Origin: RDXT01 sp033765305
Lineage (GTDB): Bacteria; Bacteroidota; Bacteroidia; J057
Direction: 5' to 3'
Length of the DNA: 64,000 bases
Assembly (NCBI GenBank): GCA_033765305.1
Contig: JANRID010000065.1
Span: 1 to 64,000 of the forward strand
The notes below the pieces were generated by a model. It had not been told where the DNA came from and searched no databases. It saw only the letters and a program-made list of their open reading frames with translations. The translations under genes and the position numbers were made by a program. This document shows positions 54,601 through 61,921 of this stretch, piece by piece (the stretch's first letter is position 1; the number at the start of each line of letters is the position of its first letter).

Positions 54601-55378
54601 TGGCGCCAAGTGCGCAGTTGAGGCCCACGCTCAGCAGATCGGCATGCGATACCGACTGCCAGAAGGCTTCCACCGTCTGACCCGAGAGGGTGCGCCCGCT
54701 GGCGTCGGTGATGGTGCCCGACACCATGAGCGGGAGGCGCCGCCCGGTCTCGTCGAAATACTGCTCTGCGGCAAAGAGCGCCGCCTTGCAGTTGAGGGTA
54801 TCGAAGACCGTCTCGATCAGCAGCAGATCTGCGCCGCCGTCGGCCAGGCCGCGGATCTGCTCATGGTAGGCTTCGACGAGGTCGTCGAAGGTGACATTGC
54901 GGAATCCGGGGTCGTTGACATCAGGCGAGAGGGAAGCGCTGCGGTTGGTGGGCCCGATGGCGCCTGCCACGAAGCGGGGTTTTTCCGGGTCCAGGGCTGT
55001 AGCCTGGCGCGCAGCCTCCCGCGCGATCCGGGCCGATTCGTAGTTGATTTCATACACCAGCGCCTCCAGGCCATAGTCGGCCTGGGCGATGGAAGTCGCG
55101 CTGAAGGTATTGGTCTCGATGATGTCGGCGCCTGCATCGAGGTACTGCCGGTGGATTTCCTGGATGATGTCCGGCCGGGTAATCGAGAGCAGGTCGTTGT
55201 TGCCTTTGAGCGGGCGCCGGGCCTCTGCGAACCGGCTGCCCCGGTAGTCGGCTTCTTCAAGCCCGTACCGCTGGATCATGGTGCCCATGGCGCCGTCGAG
55301 GACCAGGATGCGCTGGACCAGGAGGGATTCGAGCAGGGTGCGGGTGTCCTGTGCAGGGGAAAATACGGTAGCGGTCAC
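51674..55378 (-). CDS. metH: cobalamin-dependent methionine synthase
   Basis: 1234 residues from GTG 55378 (VTATVFSPAQ...), chosen because the length matches E. coli MetH and the upstream frame has no family sequence. Domains: homocysteine-binding barrel (LDGAMGTMIQRY, zinc site GGCCGTTPAHI near 330), pterin-binding barrel (VGERTNVTGSRRF near 370), B12 cap and binding domain with DVHDIGKNIVG near 765 (His is the cobalt ligand), and the SAM-dependent activation domain (RVRREFWGYAPEE). It transfers the methyl group of methyl-THF to homocysteine. In this all-in-one form it needs a flavodoxin-type reductant for reactivation. Confidence 0.97.
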   Translation of the reverse strand: MTATVFSPAQDTRTLLESLLVQRILVLDGAMGTMIQRYGLEEADYRGSRFAEARRPLKGNNDLLSITRPDIIQEIHRQYLDAGADIIETNTFSATSIAQADYGLEALVYEINYESARIAREAARQATALDPEKPRFVAGAIGPTNRSASLSPDVNDPGFRNVTFDDLVEAYHEQIRGLADGGADLLLIETVFDTLNCKAALFAAEQYFDETGRRLPLMVSGTITDASGRTLSGQTVEAFWQSVSHADLLSVGLNCALGAKQLRQYITDLSRITPRFVSAYPNAGLPNEFGQYDQTALEMQALLREFLAEGIVNIVGGCCGTTPAHIREIAAIAAEFPPRKRPEPQEYPAFSGLEPLVIFPGANFVNVGERTNVTGSRRFAKLILQGNYDEALSVARQQVENGAQILDVNMDEGMLDSKGAMVRFLNLLAAEPDIARIPLMIDSSKWEVIEAGLKCAQGKSVVNSISLKEGEAAFKHQARLVRRYGAAVIVMAFDEQGQADTFERKTEICARAYRILTEEIGFKPWDIIFDPNIFAIATGIEAHNSYAVDFIEATRWIKAHLPHALVSGGVSNVSFSFRGNDAVREAIHAVFLYHAIRAGMDMGIVNAGALPVYEEIEPELREYAEDVVLNRRPDATERLLEFAEQVKQGGKKIAATLEWRERPVNERLQHALINGITDYIEADTEEARLQCEAPLQVIEGPLMDGMNVVGDLFGAGKMFLPQVVKSARVMKRAVACLLPYMESSASAAGSSAGKILLATVKGDVHDIGKNIVGVVMSCNNYEVVDLGVMVPMDKILDTAAEIGADLIGLSGLITPSLDEMVYVAREMERRGMRQPLLIGGATTSRIHTAVKIAPEYSGPVVHVLDASRAVPAANQLIHPDEAQRGQYAATVREEYRQMREGHLARRRSKQVISLPEARAARFQPDWSQGTAPAPLKPGITVFDAYDLAELRSYIDWTPFFYTWELNGVYPRIFDDLRKGEEARKLFGDAQRMLDQLIAERWLTARGVIGLFPAQADGTDDIAVFADEARQARIATFHGLRQQPEKPGVPCLCISDFVAPAASGLPDHIGAFAVTAGIGIEAHVARFEAAHDDYSAILLKALADRLAEAFAERLHQRVRREFWGYAPEEQLSNDALIREAYQGIRPAPGYPAQPDHTEKLTIWKLLEVERHTGMTLTESLAMHPAASVSGLYLAHPEARYFGLGSISREQAADYAARKGMPLAEIERWLAPVLLE

Positions 55379-55410
55379 GCGCAGACAGGTTAATCGTCCA
55401 ATACAGGCTG

Positions 55411-55418
55411 TAAAGGTA
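55411..55418 (-). promoter_or_regulatory. possible metH -7 element
   Basis: Minus-strand TACCTTTA, one base off TAnnTTTG, 32 bases before the GTG start. I see no cobalamin riboswitch hallmark in the 151-base gap. Confidence 0.4.
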
Positions 55419-55463
55419 CGAAAAAAGCGCGGCGTGCGGACGGGCCTGCCAGACCGCTGCCGG

Positions 55464-55518
55464 ATCCGCATGCTGCTGTCCGCCGGGCAGAGCCGGAACG
55501 GACAGCAGCAATGCGGAT
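55464..55518 (-). terminator. long hairpin between the sigma operon and metH
   Basis: Arm 55464-55482 (19 bases) pairs with 55499-55518 (20 bases, one bulged base) over a 16-base loop, just downstream of the stop of the acidic protein gene. Very stable; no T run, so termination is inferred from position. Confidence 0.6.
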
Positions 55519-55529
55519 GGCAGGCAGGC

Positions 55530-56990
55530 CTACTCCCGCCATTGGATGCGGGCCAGCGCCTGCTCGCGGCTGATGGCGCGCTTGTCCCACTGCATCAGGT
55601 CCTGCTGGCTGATGGAGGCCGTTATCTGTTCCGGCCAGCCGCTGCCGGCAGCAGCCGGGCGGCGGACGAGGATGCTCAGGCGTTCGCCGGTGCCCAGCTG
55701 CTTGAGCGTAGGGCCGTAGTCGAGCATGGCATTCGCCAGGCGGAGCTTGAAGGCCTCCCAGGAGACGGTTTCAGATTCGTCCGCTTCCGGTTCTGCTGCA
55801 GTTTCTTCTTCTTCGTCCGCCTCCTCATCTCCTGCTTCCTCCTCTCCATCATCCGGAGCTGCGGCCTCCCGTTCGTCCTCATCGATCTCGATGCGGTAGA
55901 TGCGTTCGCCCCGCGCCCCTTTCCGGACTTCTTTCCGGATTTCGCGGCGCTCGCGGCCCTGGGCATCCAGGTAGATCCGTTCTTCCACAATTTCTTCGGA
56001 CATGGGTTCTTCGTCCATGGGGGATTCGGCCAGCGGTTCCTCCTCCAGCTCGTCATCGCCGGGCGCCTCGGGCGCAAGACTGATCACGCCATCCCGCCAG
56101 ATGACGGCAGGGGCCGTGCGGTAGCCGCCGGTATGCATGCGGCCCCGGTCGATGCGGTACATCGGCCCTTCGCTGCCGATTTCGAATGCATAGCCGACTC
56201 CGGGGGTATATTCCCTGCCGACCGCGGCGCGGGCACCGGCCGGGGTCCAGGTCATCAGCCCTGCCGGTTCAGCTGCCGATACGGCCAGTTTTTCCAGCAT
56301 CGCGATGAATACCTGCTCTTCGAGGGGCGTCTCTTCTGCGGCATCGCCGAGGGTGCGCACCCGTACGCGGCGGATCTGCTTGCGGAGATCGGATTCGCTC
56401 AGCTTGCCGCCTTTGAAGTCCCGCAGGGCCGAGATGGGAACTTCCAGCACCAGCTCGCGCACGCGGAGGCTGTCCTGCGCCGTCAGCGGAGCCTGGGAGA
56501 ACGAGAAGGAGTAGCTCTGCCCCATCTGATCGAGCCGGCCGGGCGCAGCAGGCGCCAGTGCGCCTTTCGTATCCTGCCCCGACTGGATGGCATAGCTGAT
56601 GACCAGCTTTTCCTGCGGCGGAAGGTCACGGGCCTGTACGCCGTAGGCCAGAACCCATCCGGTGAGCAGCTCCTGGATCAGGTCCGGATTGGTGCCCGGC
56701 ATCTGGTCGCCGTTGCGGGTGACTACCGTGACACGGCCGCCCTGGCGGCTCTCGGTGAGGGTGATGGGCGAAGAGCGGAACACCGGGGTAGACACCAGCA
56801 GGCCGATACCGGGCTCATAGCGCACGCGGGCAGGATCGGCATGGGCCCACCAGAGGTCAGGGTGCGGATTTTTGGCATTGAAATAGGCCTCCAGGGTGGA
56901 GCGCAGCAGCTCCGGGTCGGGCGCCTGCGCACGCAGGCCCGCGAGGGGAAGCCAGAGGAGATTAAGGAGCAAAAGAATTTTCGCGTTCAT
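55530..56990 (-). CDS. secreted protein with a long Glu/Asp-rich tract, last gene of a sigma-factor operon
   Basis: 486 residues from ATG 56990 (MNAKILLLLNLLWLPLAGLRAQ is a clear signal peptide). I do not recognise a family. Residues ~25-310 are a globular beta-rich region (YEPGIGLLVSTPVF, SFSFSQAPL). Residues ~325-435 are strongly acidic, with EEEPLAESPMDEEP and a run of E and D around EEAGDEEADEEEE. This tract is interrupted by a basic patch (RERREIRKEVRKGARGER). A short C-terminal domain follows. Its start overlaps the anti-sigma-like gene by 29 bases, so expression is tied to the ECF regulator. Possibly a surface or metal/cation-binding protein; function unknown. Confidence 0.75.
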   Translation of the reverse strand: MNAKILLLLNLLWLPLAGLRAQAPDPELLRSTLEAYFNAKNPHPDLWWAHADPARVRYEPGIGLLVSTPVFRSSPITLTESRQGGRVTVVTRNGDQMPGTNPDLIQELLTGWVLAYGVQARDLPPQEKLVISYAIQSGQDTKGALAPAAPGRLDQMGQSYSFSFSQAPLTAQDSLRVRELVLEVPISALRDFKGGKLSESDLRKQIRRVRVRTLGDAAEETPLEEQVFIAMLEKLAVSAAEPAGLMTWTPAGARAAVGREYTPGVGYAFEIGSEGPMYRIDRGRMHTGGYRTAPAVIWRDGVISLAPEAPGDDELEEEPLAESPMDEEPMSEEIVEERIYLDAQGRERREIRKEVRKGARGERIYRIEIDEDEREAAAPDDGEEEAGDEEADEEEETAAEPEADESETVSWEAFKLRLANAMLDYGPTLKQLGTGERLSILVRRPAAAGSGWPEQITASISQQDLMQWDKRAISREQALARIQWRE

Positions 56991-57615
56991 ACTGCTGGAG
57001 TTTGGCAAATACAGTGGCAAATCGCTGATTGTCGACGAGGCGGGCATCTTCCTGCTCCAGCGCGAAGCGGCGGAAGGCTTCATTGATTGCGTCGAGGTCT
57101 TCAGTGCGCTGCTGCCGGAGCAGGCGCGTGAGTTCGGCGGTAAGACGGCTGGCCTGGGCTGCCTGCGCTTGCCGCTGGCGGGCAGCCAGATGGGCCAGCT
57201 CGGTGCGGAGGCTGTCGGCCGCAGCGGGCAGCGGTGCGGTTTCTGCCTGTACGGCAGCGGTGATCCAGGCCCGCAGGGCGGCGGTATCGGGCTGCCAGGG
57301 CTGCGCTGCGGCCTGGGCCGCAGGCGCGGGCCGCAGCAGGACCCAGCCGCTGAGCAGCAGCAGCCAGCAGGCAGCGGCGGCCCAGCCCCACCGCTGGAGG
57401 CGGCTGCTGCGCGGCACCAGCAGGACGGGCGGCGCCACCGCCGCAGGCGGTGCATCCGCAGCCTGCAGCCATCGGCGTGTATGGCGGAGGGCCTGCACTT
57501 CGGCAGCCAGCTCCGGGTGCTGATCCAGCAAGGCCTGTGCCCGCTGGTGTTCTTCGGGGCTCAGTTCGCCGTAGAGGTAGCCGATTAGCAGCGCAAGATC
57601 CGGATTAGGATTCAT
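56962..57615 (-). CDS. anti-sigma-factor-like membrane protein
   Basis: 217 residues. The N-terminal cytoplasmic part (LALLIGYLYGELSPEEHQRAQALLDQ) has the layout of anti-sigma domains: short helices and an LxGELSPEE box, but no zinc-finger HxxxCxxC. One membrane helix is near 76-95 (WAAAACWLLLLSGWVLL), then a helical periplasmic segment of Gln- and Ala-rich heptads that could form a coiled coil. It overlaps the sigma factor gene by 11 bases, the classical ECF/anti-sigma arrangement. Inhibition of that sigma factor is inferred, not shown by a signature. Confidence 0.75.
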   Translation of the reverse strand: MNPNPDLALLIGYLYGELSPEEHQRAQALLDQHPELAAEVQALRHTRRWLQAADAPPAAVAPPVLLVPRSSRLQRWGWAAAACWLLLLSGWVLLRPAPAAQAAAQPWQPDTAALRAWITAAVQAETAPLPAAADSLRTELAHLAARQRQAQAAQASRLTAELTRLLRQQRTEDLDAINEAFRRFALEQEDARLVDNQRFATVFAKLQQYERENSFAP

Positions 57616-58189
57616 GGTACAGATGTTCTGGGGTGAGACGCCAGCCTTCGAGCACCTGCCGGAGGGCTTTCAGGCCGTAGTAGAGCCGGGATTTGGCCGT
57701 GCTCTCCGGGATCTGGAGGGCTTCGGCGATTTCGCGGAACGTCAGATGCTCATATTCCTTGAGCAGCACCACCTCCCGCTGCTCGGCGGGGATGCGGCGC
57801 AGGGCCTCCTGCAGCCAGCGCTGCAGATCGTCGTGGGTGAGATCGCCTTCGGGGCCGGCGCCCCAGGCCTGCACTTGGAAGGTGCCGGCGTCCTCCGGCA
57901 GCGGATCCGGCTTGCGGCGGCGCTCTTCGGCGTGGCAGTGGTTGATGGCGATGCGGTAGAGCCAGGAGCGGAAACCCGCATTGCGGCGCAGCCGGCCCAG
58001 CCCTTCGTACGCGGAAATGAAGGTTTTCTGGGCGACCTCGGCCGCCATTGGCCCGTCTTCGCCCGCTGCGGCATAGCGTGCGAAGTAGCGCCGCACATAG
58101 CGGTAGATGCGCGGGTGCCAGTGCTGCATCAGCGCGTTGAACGCTGCGGCATCGCCCCGCCGGGCCCGTTCGATCCAGAGATCATCCAT
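57605..58189 (-). CDS. ECF-family RNA polymerase sigma factor
   Basis: 194 residues. Region 2 is visible in VAQKTFISAYEGLGRLRRNAGFRSWLYRIAINHC, and region 4 in RIPAEQREVVLLKEYEHLTFREIAEALQIPESTAKSRLYYGLKALRQVL. Sequence and length are those of an ECF (sigma-24-like) factor. Two downstream genes overlap in sequence and form its operon: an anti-sigma-like protein, then an acidic secreted protein. A putative envelope-stress or surface-signalling circuit is inferred. The 71-base upstream gap shows no clear promoter. Confidence 0.93.
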   Translation of the reverse strand: MDDLWIERARRGDAAAFNALMQHWHPRIYRYVRRYFARYAAAGEDGPMAAEVAQKTFISAYEGLGRLRRNAGFRSWLYRIAINHCHAEERRRKPDPLPEDAGTFQVQAWGAGPEGDLTHDDLQRWLQEALRRIPAEQREVVLLKEYEHLTFREIAEALQIPESTAKSRLYYGLKALRQVLEGWRLTPEHLYHES

Positions 58190-58260
58190 TCCGCAATTCC
58201 GGCATTTGACCCCATAGATGCGCCCCGGCGCCCAATAGTTTTACATTGGCCCCAAAAAAA

Positions 58261-58695
58261 TCACGGGGCTCCGCCTGCCGGCCCGATCAGGTCCCAGAGG
58301 TTGCCGTAGAGGTCGGCGAATACGGCCACGGTGCCATAGGCCTCCACGGAGGGCGGCCGCACGATCCGGACGCCGTGGTCCAGCAGCCGCTGGTAGTCGC
58401 CCGCAAAATCGTCGGTGTGCAGAAAGAGGAATACCCGCCCCCCGGTCTGATTGCCGATCCGGCTGGCCTGCTCGGGCGTGGCCGCTTTGGCCAGCAGCAG
58501 GCGGCAGCCGGCGGAGCCGGGCGGAGCCACGAGCACCCAGCGCTTCGTCTCGCTGAGCGGGGTGTCTTCCACCAGGGCAAAGCCCAGCACCTGGGTGTAG
58601 AAGCGGATTGCTTCGTCGTAATCTGCGACTACGAGGGCGATCTGGGCGAGCGATTGGGCCATAGCAGCGGGATACGGTTCGAGGTACTCAGACAT
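58261..58695 (-). CDS. VOC (glyoxalase/bleomycin-resistance) family protein
   Basis: 144 residues. Vicinal-oxygen-chelate fold: AQIALVVADYDEAIRFYTQVLGFALVEDTPL near the start, and VFLFLHTDDFAGDYQRLLDHGVRIVRPP...GTVAVFADLYGNLWDLIGP. Family members are metal-dependent isomerases, dioxygenases or resistance proteins; the reaction here is unknown. The start is placed directly after the stop of the porin-like gene (zero gap); ATG 58662 would make it 11 residues shorter. Likely third gene of a small operon. Confidence 0.9.
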   Translation of the reverse strand: MSEYLEPYPAAMAQSLAQIALVVADYDEAIRFYTQVLGFALVEDTPLSETKRWVLVAPPGSAGCRLLLAKAATPEQASRIGNQTGGRVFLFLHTDDFAGDYQRLLDHGVRIVRPPSVEAYGTVAVFADLYGNLWDLIGPAGGAP

Positions 58696-59793
58696 TCAGA
58701 GCGACACCTGAAGCCCGGCGCGCAGGCCCCGGCGCAGGGCGGGATCGGGGCTGGACCAGCCGCCCTGGCTGTAGAAGCAGTACTCCACCCGGAGCATCCG
58801 CTTGAGGTCGTTGCTTATCAGGAAATTCCAGGCAGCCCGGGCAGATGCGGCCTGGCGGGACTCCGGCAGCGGCATGGCAGCAAAGCGCTCGTAGCGGAAG
58901 GCCAGCAGGCTGTTCAGCGCTTTGAAGTAATAATTGCCCGAAAGATAGCCGCCGGCGGTTTCATAGTTCAACGGAATGTCGCCCAGCGTCTGCTGGGCAG
59001 GACGGGGCCGCACAATGGCCCAGAGCATTTCCGCCTGGAGCGAGAGCCCCCGGTAGCAGAATGCCGCATCGATCCCGGCCAGCCATTTGGCGCCCCGTGT
59101 CATGAAGGGCTGGAGAAAGCGCACGCTGTCCCGCCGGTGGGTGCTGCCGAGCACATTGACCCCGATCACCCCGCGCGGCATCGGGCTGATCCGCAGATCG
59201 ATTTCCTCATGCCGGAACCGCACCGGGAAGGCGAATTCCCCGCGTGCCGCCACACTGATGCCGGCGTTCCGGCCCAGTTCGGGCAGGATGCGCCCAGTGC
59301 CCTGATACACCCCCAGATAGCCGGCCAGATGGTCGAAGTGCGCCTGTTTCCGCAGGGTGATGCCGAGATCCCGGCGCGAGAAAAGCGTATTGTCCGACAG
59401 CAGGCTGCGCTGGTAAAAGGGCGAATGCCGGAAGCCGATGATGCTGTTGCGGGAAAAGGGAAGCAGCTGATAGCCCGCGATAATATCGAACTGATCGGGC
59501 AGGTCGAGGGTGATATGCGCGTCGATGACGGCGTTGCGCAGGGAGTCGTTGAAGAAATTGGCGGCATCGAGCTGGAATTTATATTCCCATTTGCCGCTGC
59601 GGGTGCCTTCGATCCCGAGCCGCAGATCCCGCAGCTGCAGGAGCGGCGCCTGCCCGTCTCCGGGGATCAGCGCCCAGGCATTCAGGGTGGTATTGAACTC
59701 GGCTGCATGCTGCTTGCCGACCAGCAGCGCGCGCTGCGCCTGCCCTGCAAGGGGCATCCACAGCACCAGCAGGACCATTCGGTGCAGTTTCAT
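58696..59793 (-). CDS. outer-membrane barrel, phosphate-selective-porin-like (OprO/OprP type)
   Basis: 365 residues from ATG 59793, with a signal peptide ending near GQAQ. Long alternating beta strands in the porin style: LLQLRDLRLGIEGTRSGKWEYKFQLDAANF, AHITLDLPDQFDIIAGYQLLPFSRNSI, YLSGNYYFKALNSLLAFRYERFA, and the C-terminal RAGLQVSL. This pattern resembles the O/P phosphate-selective porin family of Bacteroidota, but anion selectivity is not shown. It overlaps the upstream gene by four bases (ATGA), so it is translated with it. Confidence 0.75.
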   Translation of the reverse strand: MKLHRMVLLVLWMPLAGQAQRALLVGKQHAAEFNTTLNAWALIPGDGQAPLLQLRDLRLGIEGTRSGKWEYKFQLDAANFFNDSLRNAVIDAHITLDLPDQFDIIAGYQLLPFSRNSIIGFRHSPFYQRSLLSDNTLFSRRDLGITLRKQAHFDHLAGYLGVYQGTGRILPELGRNAGISVAARGEFAFPVRFRHEEIDLRISPMPRGVIGVNVLGSTHRRDSVRFLQPFMTRGAKWLAGIDAAFCYRGLSLQAEMLWAIVRPRPAQQTLGDIPLNYETAGGYLSGNYYFKALNSLLAFRYERFAAMPLPESRQAASARAAWNFLISNDLKRMLRVEYCFYSQGGWSSPDPALRRGLRAGLQVSL

Positions 59794-60497
59794 ACGGGCA
59801 GGTCGAACTGATAGAGGCGGTGCTGATCGTCGCTCACGATCCAGAGGCTGCCGTCGGGCGCAATGGCGATGCCTTCCGGATTGAGCACCGGAATCTTCCA
59901 GGAGCCGAGGACGGAAAAATCCGCCGACAGGCGGTACACGCGCCGTTCCTCGTCGCTGACGGCCCACAGCTCGCCCTTCCAGAGGCAGATGCCGGACACC
60001 TCCGGAATGCCCCGAAGGATTTGATCCCCTTCCAGCTCGCCGTCTGCGCTGAAGGTAAAGGCCCGCACCGGGTCCTTCTCCGATACGGCCAGCAGGCCGT
60101 ATCCCCTCGGATGGGGGCAGAGCGCCTCCCAGCCTTCGTTGAGGGCGCCTGGCACCCGGTACTGCCGCTCGGCAGCCAGGCTCAGATCGGCGGGATGGAA
60201 GGCCATGAGGCGGCGGTACGTCTCGTCCGCAGTCCAGAGCTTGCCGTCATACAAGCACACCGCCTCAAAATCGTGTCCTTTATACCGCTTCTGGCGGACT
60301 GTCTTGCCAGCGCGATCCACTTCATAGATCCGGCCCTTGTCGCTTACGATCCAGACCGATTGTCCGTCAGGGGCAAAGTACAGATCCGACGGCTCCGGGA
60401 TATTCAGCGGGATACTGTGCCTGACCGGCAGCTCAGGACCGCTGCTGCCGCAGAACCAGAGACAGAGCCCCGCTGCGAAAGACTGCAGGAGTTGCAT
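59790..60497 (-). CDS. secreted beta-propeller protein, SdiA-regulated-like
   Basis: 235 residues from ATG 60497 (MQLLQSFAAGLCLWFCG..., a signal peptide with a Cys that could be a weak lipobox). Repeated propeller-like blades: SDLYFAPDGQSVWIVSDKGRIYEVDR, GHDFEAVCLYDGKLWTADETYRRL, EGWEALCPHPRGYGLLAVSEKDPVRAFTF, EVSGICLWKGELWAVSDEERRVYRL and EGIAIAPDGSLWIVSDDQHRLYQF. These resemble the SdiA-regulated family of uncertain function; SMP-30-type lactonase is an alternative. First gene of an operon with the porin-like protein and the VOC protein. Confidence 0.8.
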   Translation of the reverse strand: MQLLQSFAAGLCLWFCGSSGPELPVRHSIPLNIPEPSDLYFAPDGQSVWIVSDKGRIYEVDRAGKTVRQKRYKGHDFEAVCLYDGKLWTADETYRRLMAFHPADLSLAAERQYRVPGALNEGWEALCPHPRGYGLLAVSEKDPVRAFTFSADGELEGDQILRGIPEVSGICLWKGELWAVSDEERRVYRLSADFSVLGSWKIPVLNPEGIAIAPDGSLWIVSDDQHRLYQFDLPV

Positions 60498-60516
60498 GAG
60501 TTGGATATTGGCACAG

Positions 60517-60524
60517 CAAAGATA
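60517..60524 (-). promoter_or_regulatory. possible -7 element for the propeller/porin operon
   Basis: Minus-strand TATCTTTG, an exact TAnnTTTG match, 19 bases before the ATG at 60497. No -33 box at the proper spacing is evident. Confidence 0.5.
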
Positions 60525-60603
60525 CAAAATTACCGCCGTCCGGCTCACCGGATCTGCCGGAAATGGGGCGGAATCGAACGTCCGGCGTCAGCGCCCATGC
60601 AAA

Positions 60604-60626
60604 CGCCCCGGCACAAGGCCGGGGCG
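60604..60626 (-). terminator. terminator after fba
   Basis: Perfect 9-base GC-rich arms (60604-60612, 60618-60626) with a 5-base loop, 24 bases beyond the fba stop; a short TTT follows on the minus strand. Confidence 0.75.
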
Positions 60627-60649
60627 CCGCATCATGAAGATTCCGGGGC

Positions 60650-61735
60650 TTATTTGCCCTGGACGTTGATCGCATTCAGATCCTCGAAGGCCAGCTTGAG
60701 GCGCTTGACGAAGGTTTTTTCGCCTTCGCGCAGCCACTGGCGGGGATCGTAGAACTTCTTGTTGGGCTTCTCCGCGCCTTCGGGGTTGCCGATCTGGCTC
60801 TGGAGGTAGCCGTGGTGCTTGGCTTCATAGGCCCGCACGCCGTCCCAGAACGCCCATTGCTGGTCGGTGTCCAGGTTCATTTTGATGGCGCCGTATTCGA
60901 TGGCCTCGCGGATCTCCTCACGCAGCGAGCCGGAGCCGCCGTGGAACACAAAGTTGATCGGATTGGGGCCGGTGCCGAATTCCTGCTGCACGTAGTCCTG
61001 CGAATTTTTCAGGATGATGGGGCGCAGCTTCACATTGCCGGGGGCGTACACGCCGTGCACGTTGCCGAAGGCTGCCGCGATCGTGAAACGGTCGCTGATT
61101 TCCTTCAGCCGGCGGTAGGCGTAGGCCACTTCGGAAGGCTGGGTATACAGACGGGCATTGTCCACATTGGTATTGTCCACGCCGTCTTCTTCGCCGCCGG
61201 TCACGCCGAGCTCGATTTCGATCGTCATGCCGAGGGCATGCATCCGCCGGAAATAAGCCACGCTCACGTCCAGGTTTTCTTCGATGGGCTCCTCGGACAG
61301 GTCCAGCATGTGGGAGCTGTAGAGGGGCTTGCCATGCTGCTCGAAGAATTTCTCCCCGGCATCGAGCATGCCATCCACCCAGGGCAGCAGCTTGTGGGCG
61401 GCGTGGTCGGTGTGGAGGATGACCGGAATGCCATAGAGCTCGGCCAGCTGGTGCACATGCTGCGCGCCTGCAACGGCGCCGGCGATCGAGGCTTGGTGCT
61501 GGTCGTTGGGAAGGGCCTTGCCGGCGAAAAACTGGGCGCCGCCATGCGAAAACTGGATGATGACGGGGGAATTGACTTCCCGCGCCGTTTCCATCACGGC
61601 ATTGACGGTATTGGAGCCTACCACGTTGACGGCGGGCAGGGCGAAGTTTTCGCGGTTCGCGTAGTCGTACAGCTCCTGCACTTCTGCGCCATGCAGCACG
61701 CCGGGCCTGAATTTCCTGTTGGTGATCGGTGTCAT
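60650..61735 (-). CDS. fbaA: class II fructose-bisphosphate aldolase
   Basis: 361 residues from ATG 61735 (MTPITNRKFRPGVLHG), close to the E. coli FbaA length; the frame is open upstream but carries no family sequence. Zinc-dependent reversible cleavage of fructose 1,6-bisphosphate. Visible: ILHTDHAAHKLLPWVDGML with the zinc ligand region, PIEENL, the glycine-rich phosphate loop NFVFHGGSGSLREEI, and MNLDTDQQWAFWDG. Single gene with a -7 box upstream and terminators on both sides. Confidence 0.96.
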   Translation of the reverse strand: MTPITNRKFRPGVLHGAEVQELYDYANRENFALPAVNVVGSNTVNAVMETAREVNSPVIIQFSHGGAQFFAGKALPNDQHQASIAGAVAGAQHVHQLAELYGIPVILHTDHAAHKLLPWVDGMLDAGEKFFEQHGKPLYSSHMLDLSEEPIEENLDVSVAYFRRMHALGMTIEIELGVTGGEEDGVDNTNVDNARLYTQPSEVAYAYRRLKEISDRFTIAAAFGNVHGVYAPGNVKLRPIILKNSQDYVQQEFGTGPNPINFVFHGGSGSLREEIREAIEYGAIKMNLDTDQQWAFWDGVRAYEAKHHGYLQSQIGNPEGAEKPNKKFYDPRQWLREGEKTFVKRLKLAFEDLNAINVQGK

Positions 61736-61787
61736 AGTACAGTGTTGGGATACATGAAGGTATAGCGAATCCCGGGGGTAACGGCGG

Positions 61788-61795
61788 CAAAAGTA
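61788..61795 (-). promoter_or_regulatory. possible fba -7 element
   Basis: Minus-strand TACTTTTG, an exact TAnnTTTG match, 52 bases before the fba ATG; no clear -33 element. Confidence 0.45.
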
Positions 61796-61866
61796 CCCAA
61801 AAAACCCATCCGCGCGAGGGGTGTGCAAGCGATTGAATCTGAGCCGGTACCAGTACCGGCGGCATG

Positions 61867-61899
61867 AAAAAAACCGGCCCCGCTGCAAACGGGGCCGGT
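61867..61899 (-). terminator. rho-independent terminator of the CoA-transferase gene
   Basis: ACCGGCCCCG (61873-61882) pairs perfectly with CGGGGCCGGT (61890-61899) over a 7-base loop. On the minus strand the stem is followed by a run of T (complement of 61867-61872). It lies 22 bases past the stop. Confidence 0.92.
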
Positions 61900-61921
61900 C
61901 CTATTCAGACATGTTGAACGC

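Noticed and set aside
50738..55393. A 1551-codon open frame antisense to the epimerase and metH
   Set aside because: Shadow of high-GC coding sequence; metH on the other strand is unambiguous.
55379..55529. Possible cobalamin riboswitch before metH
   Set aside because: The gap is short and I could not find a B12-box-like sequence; the large hairpin there fits better as a terminator of the upstream operon.
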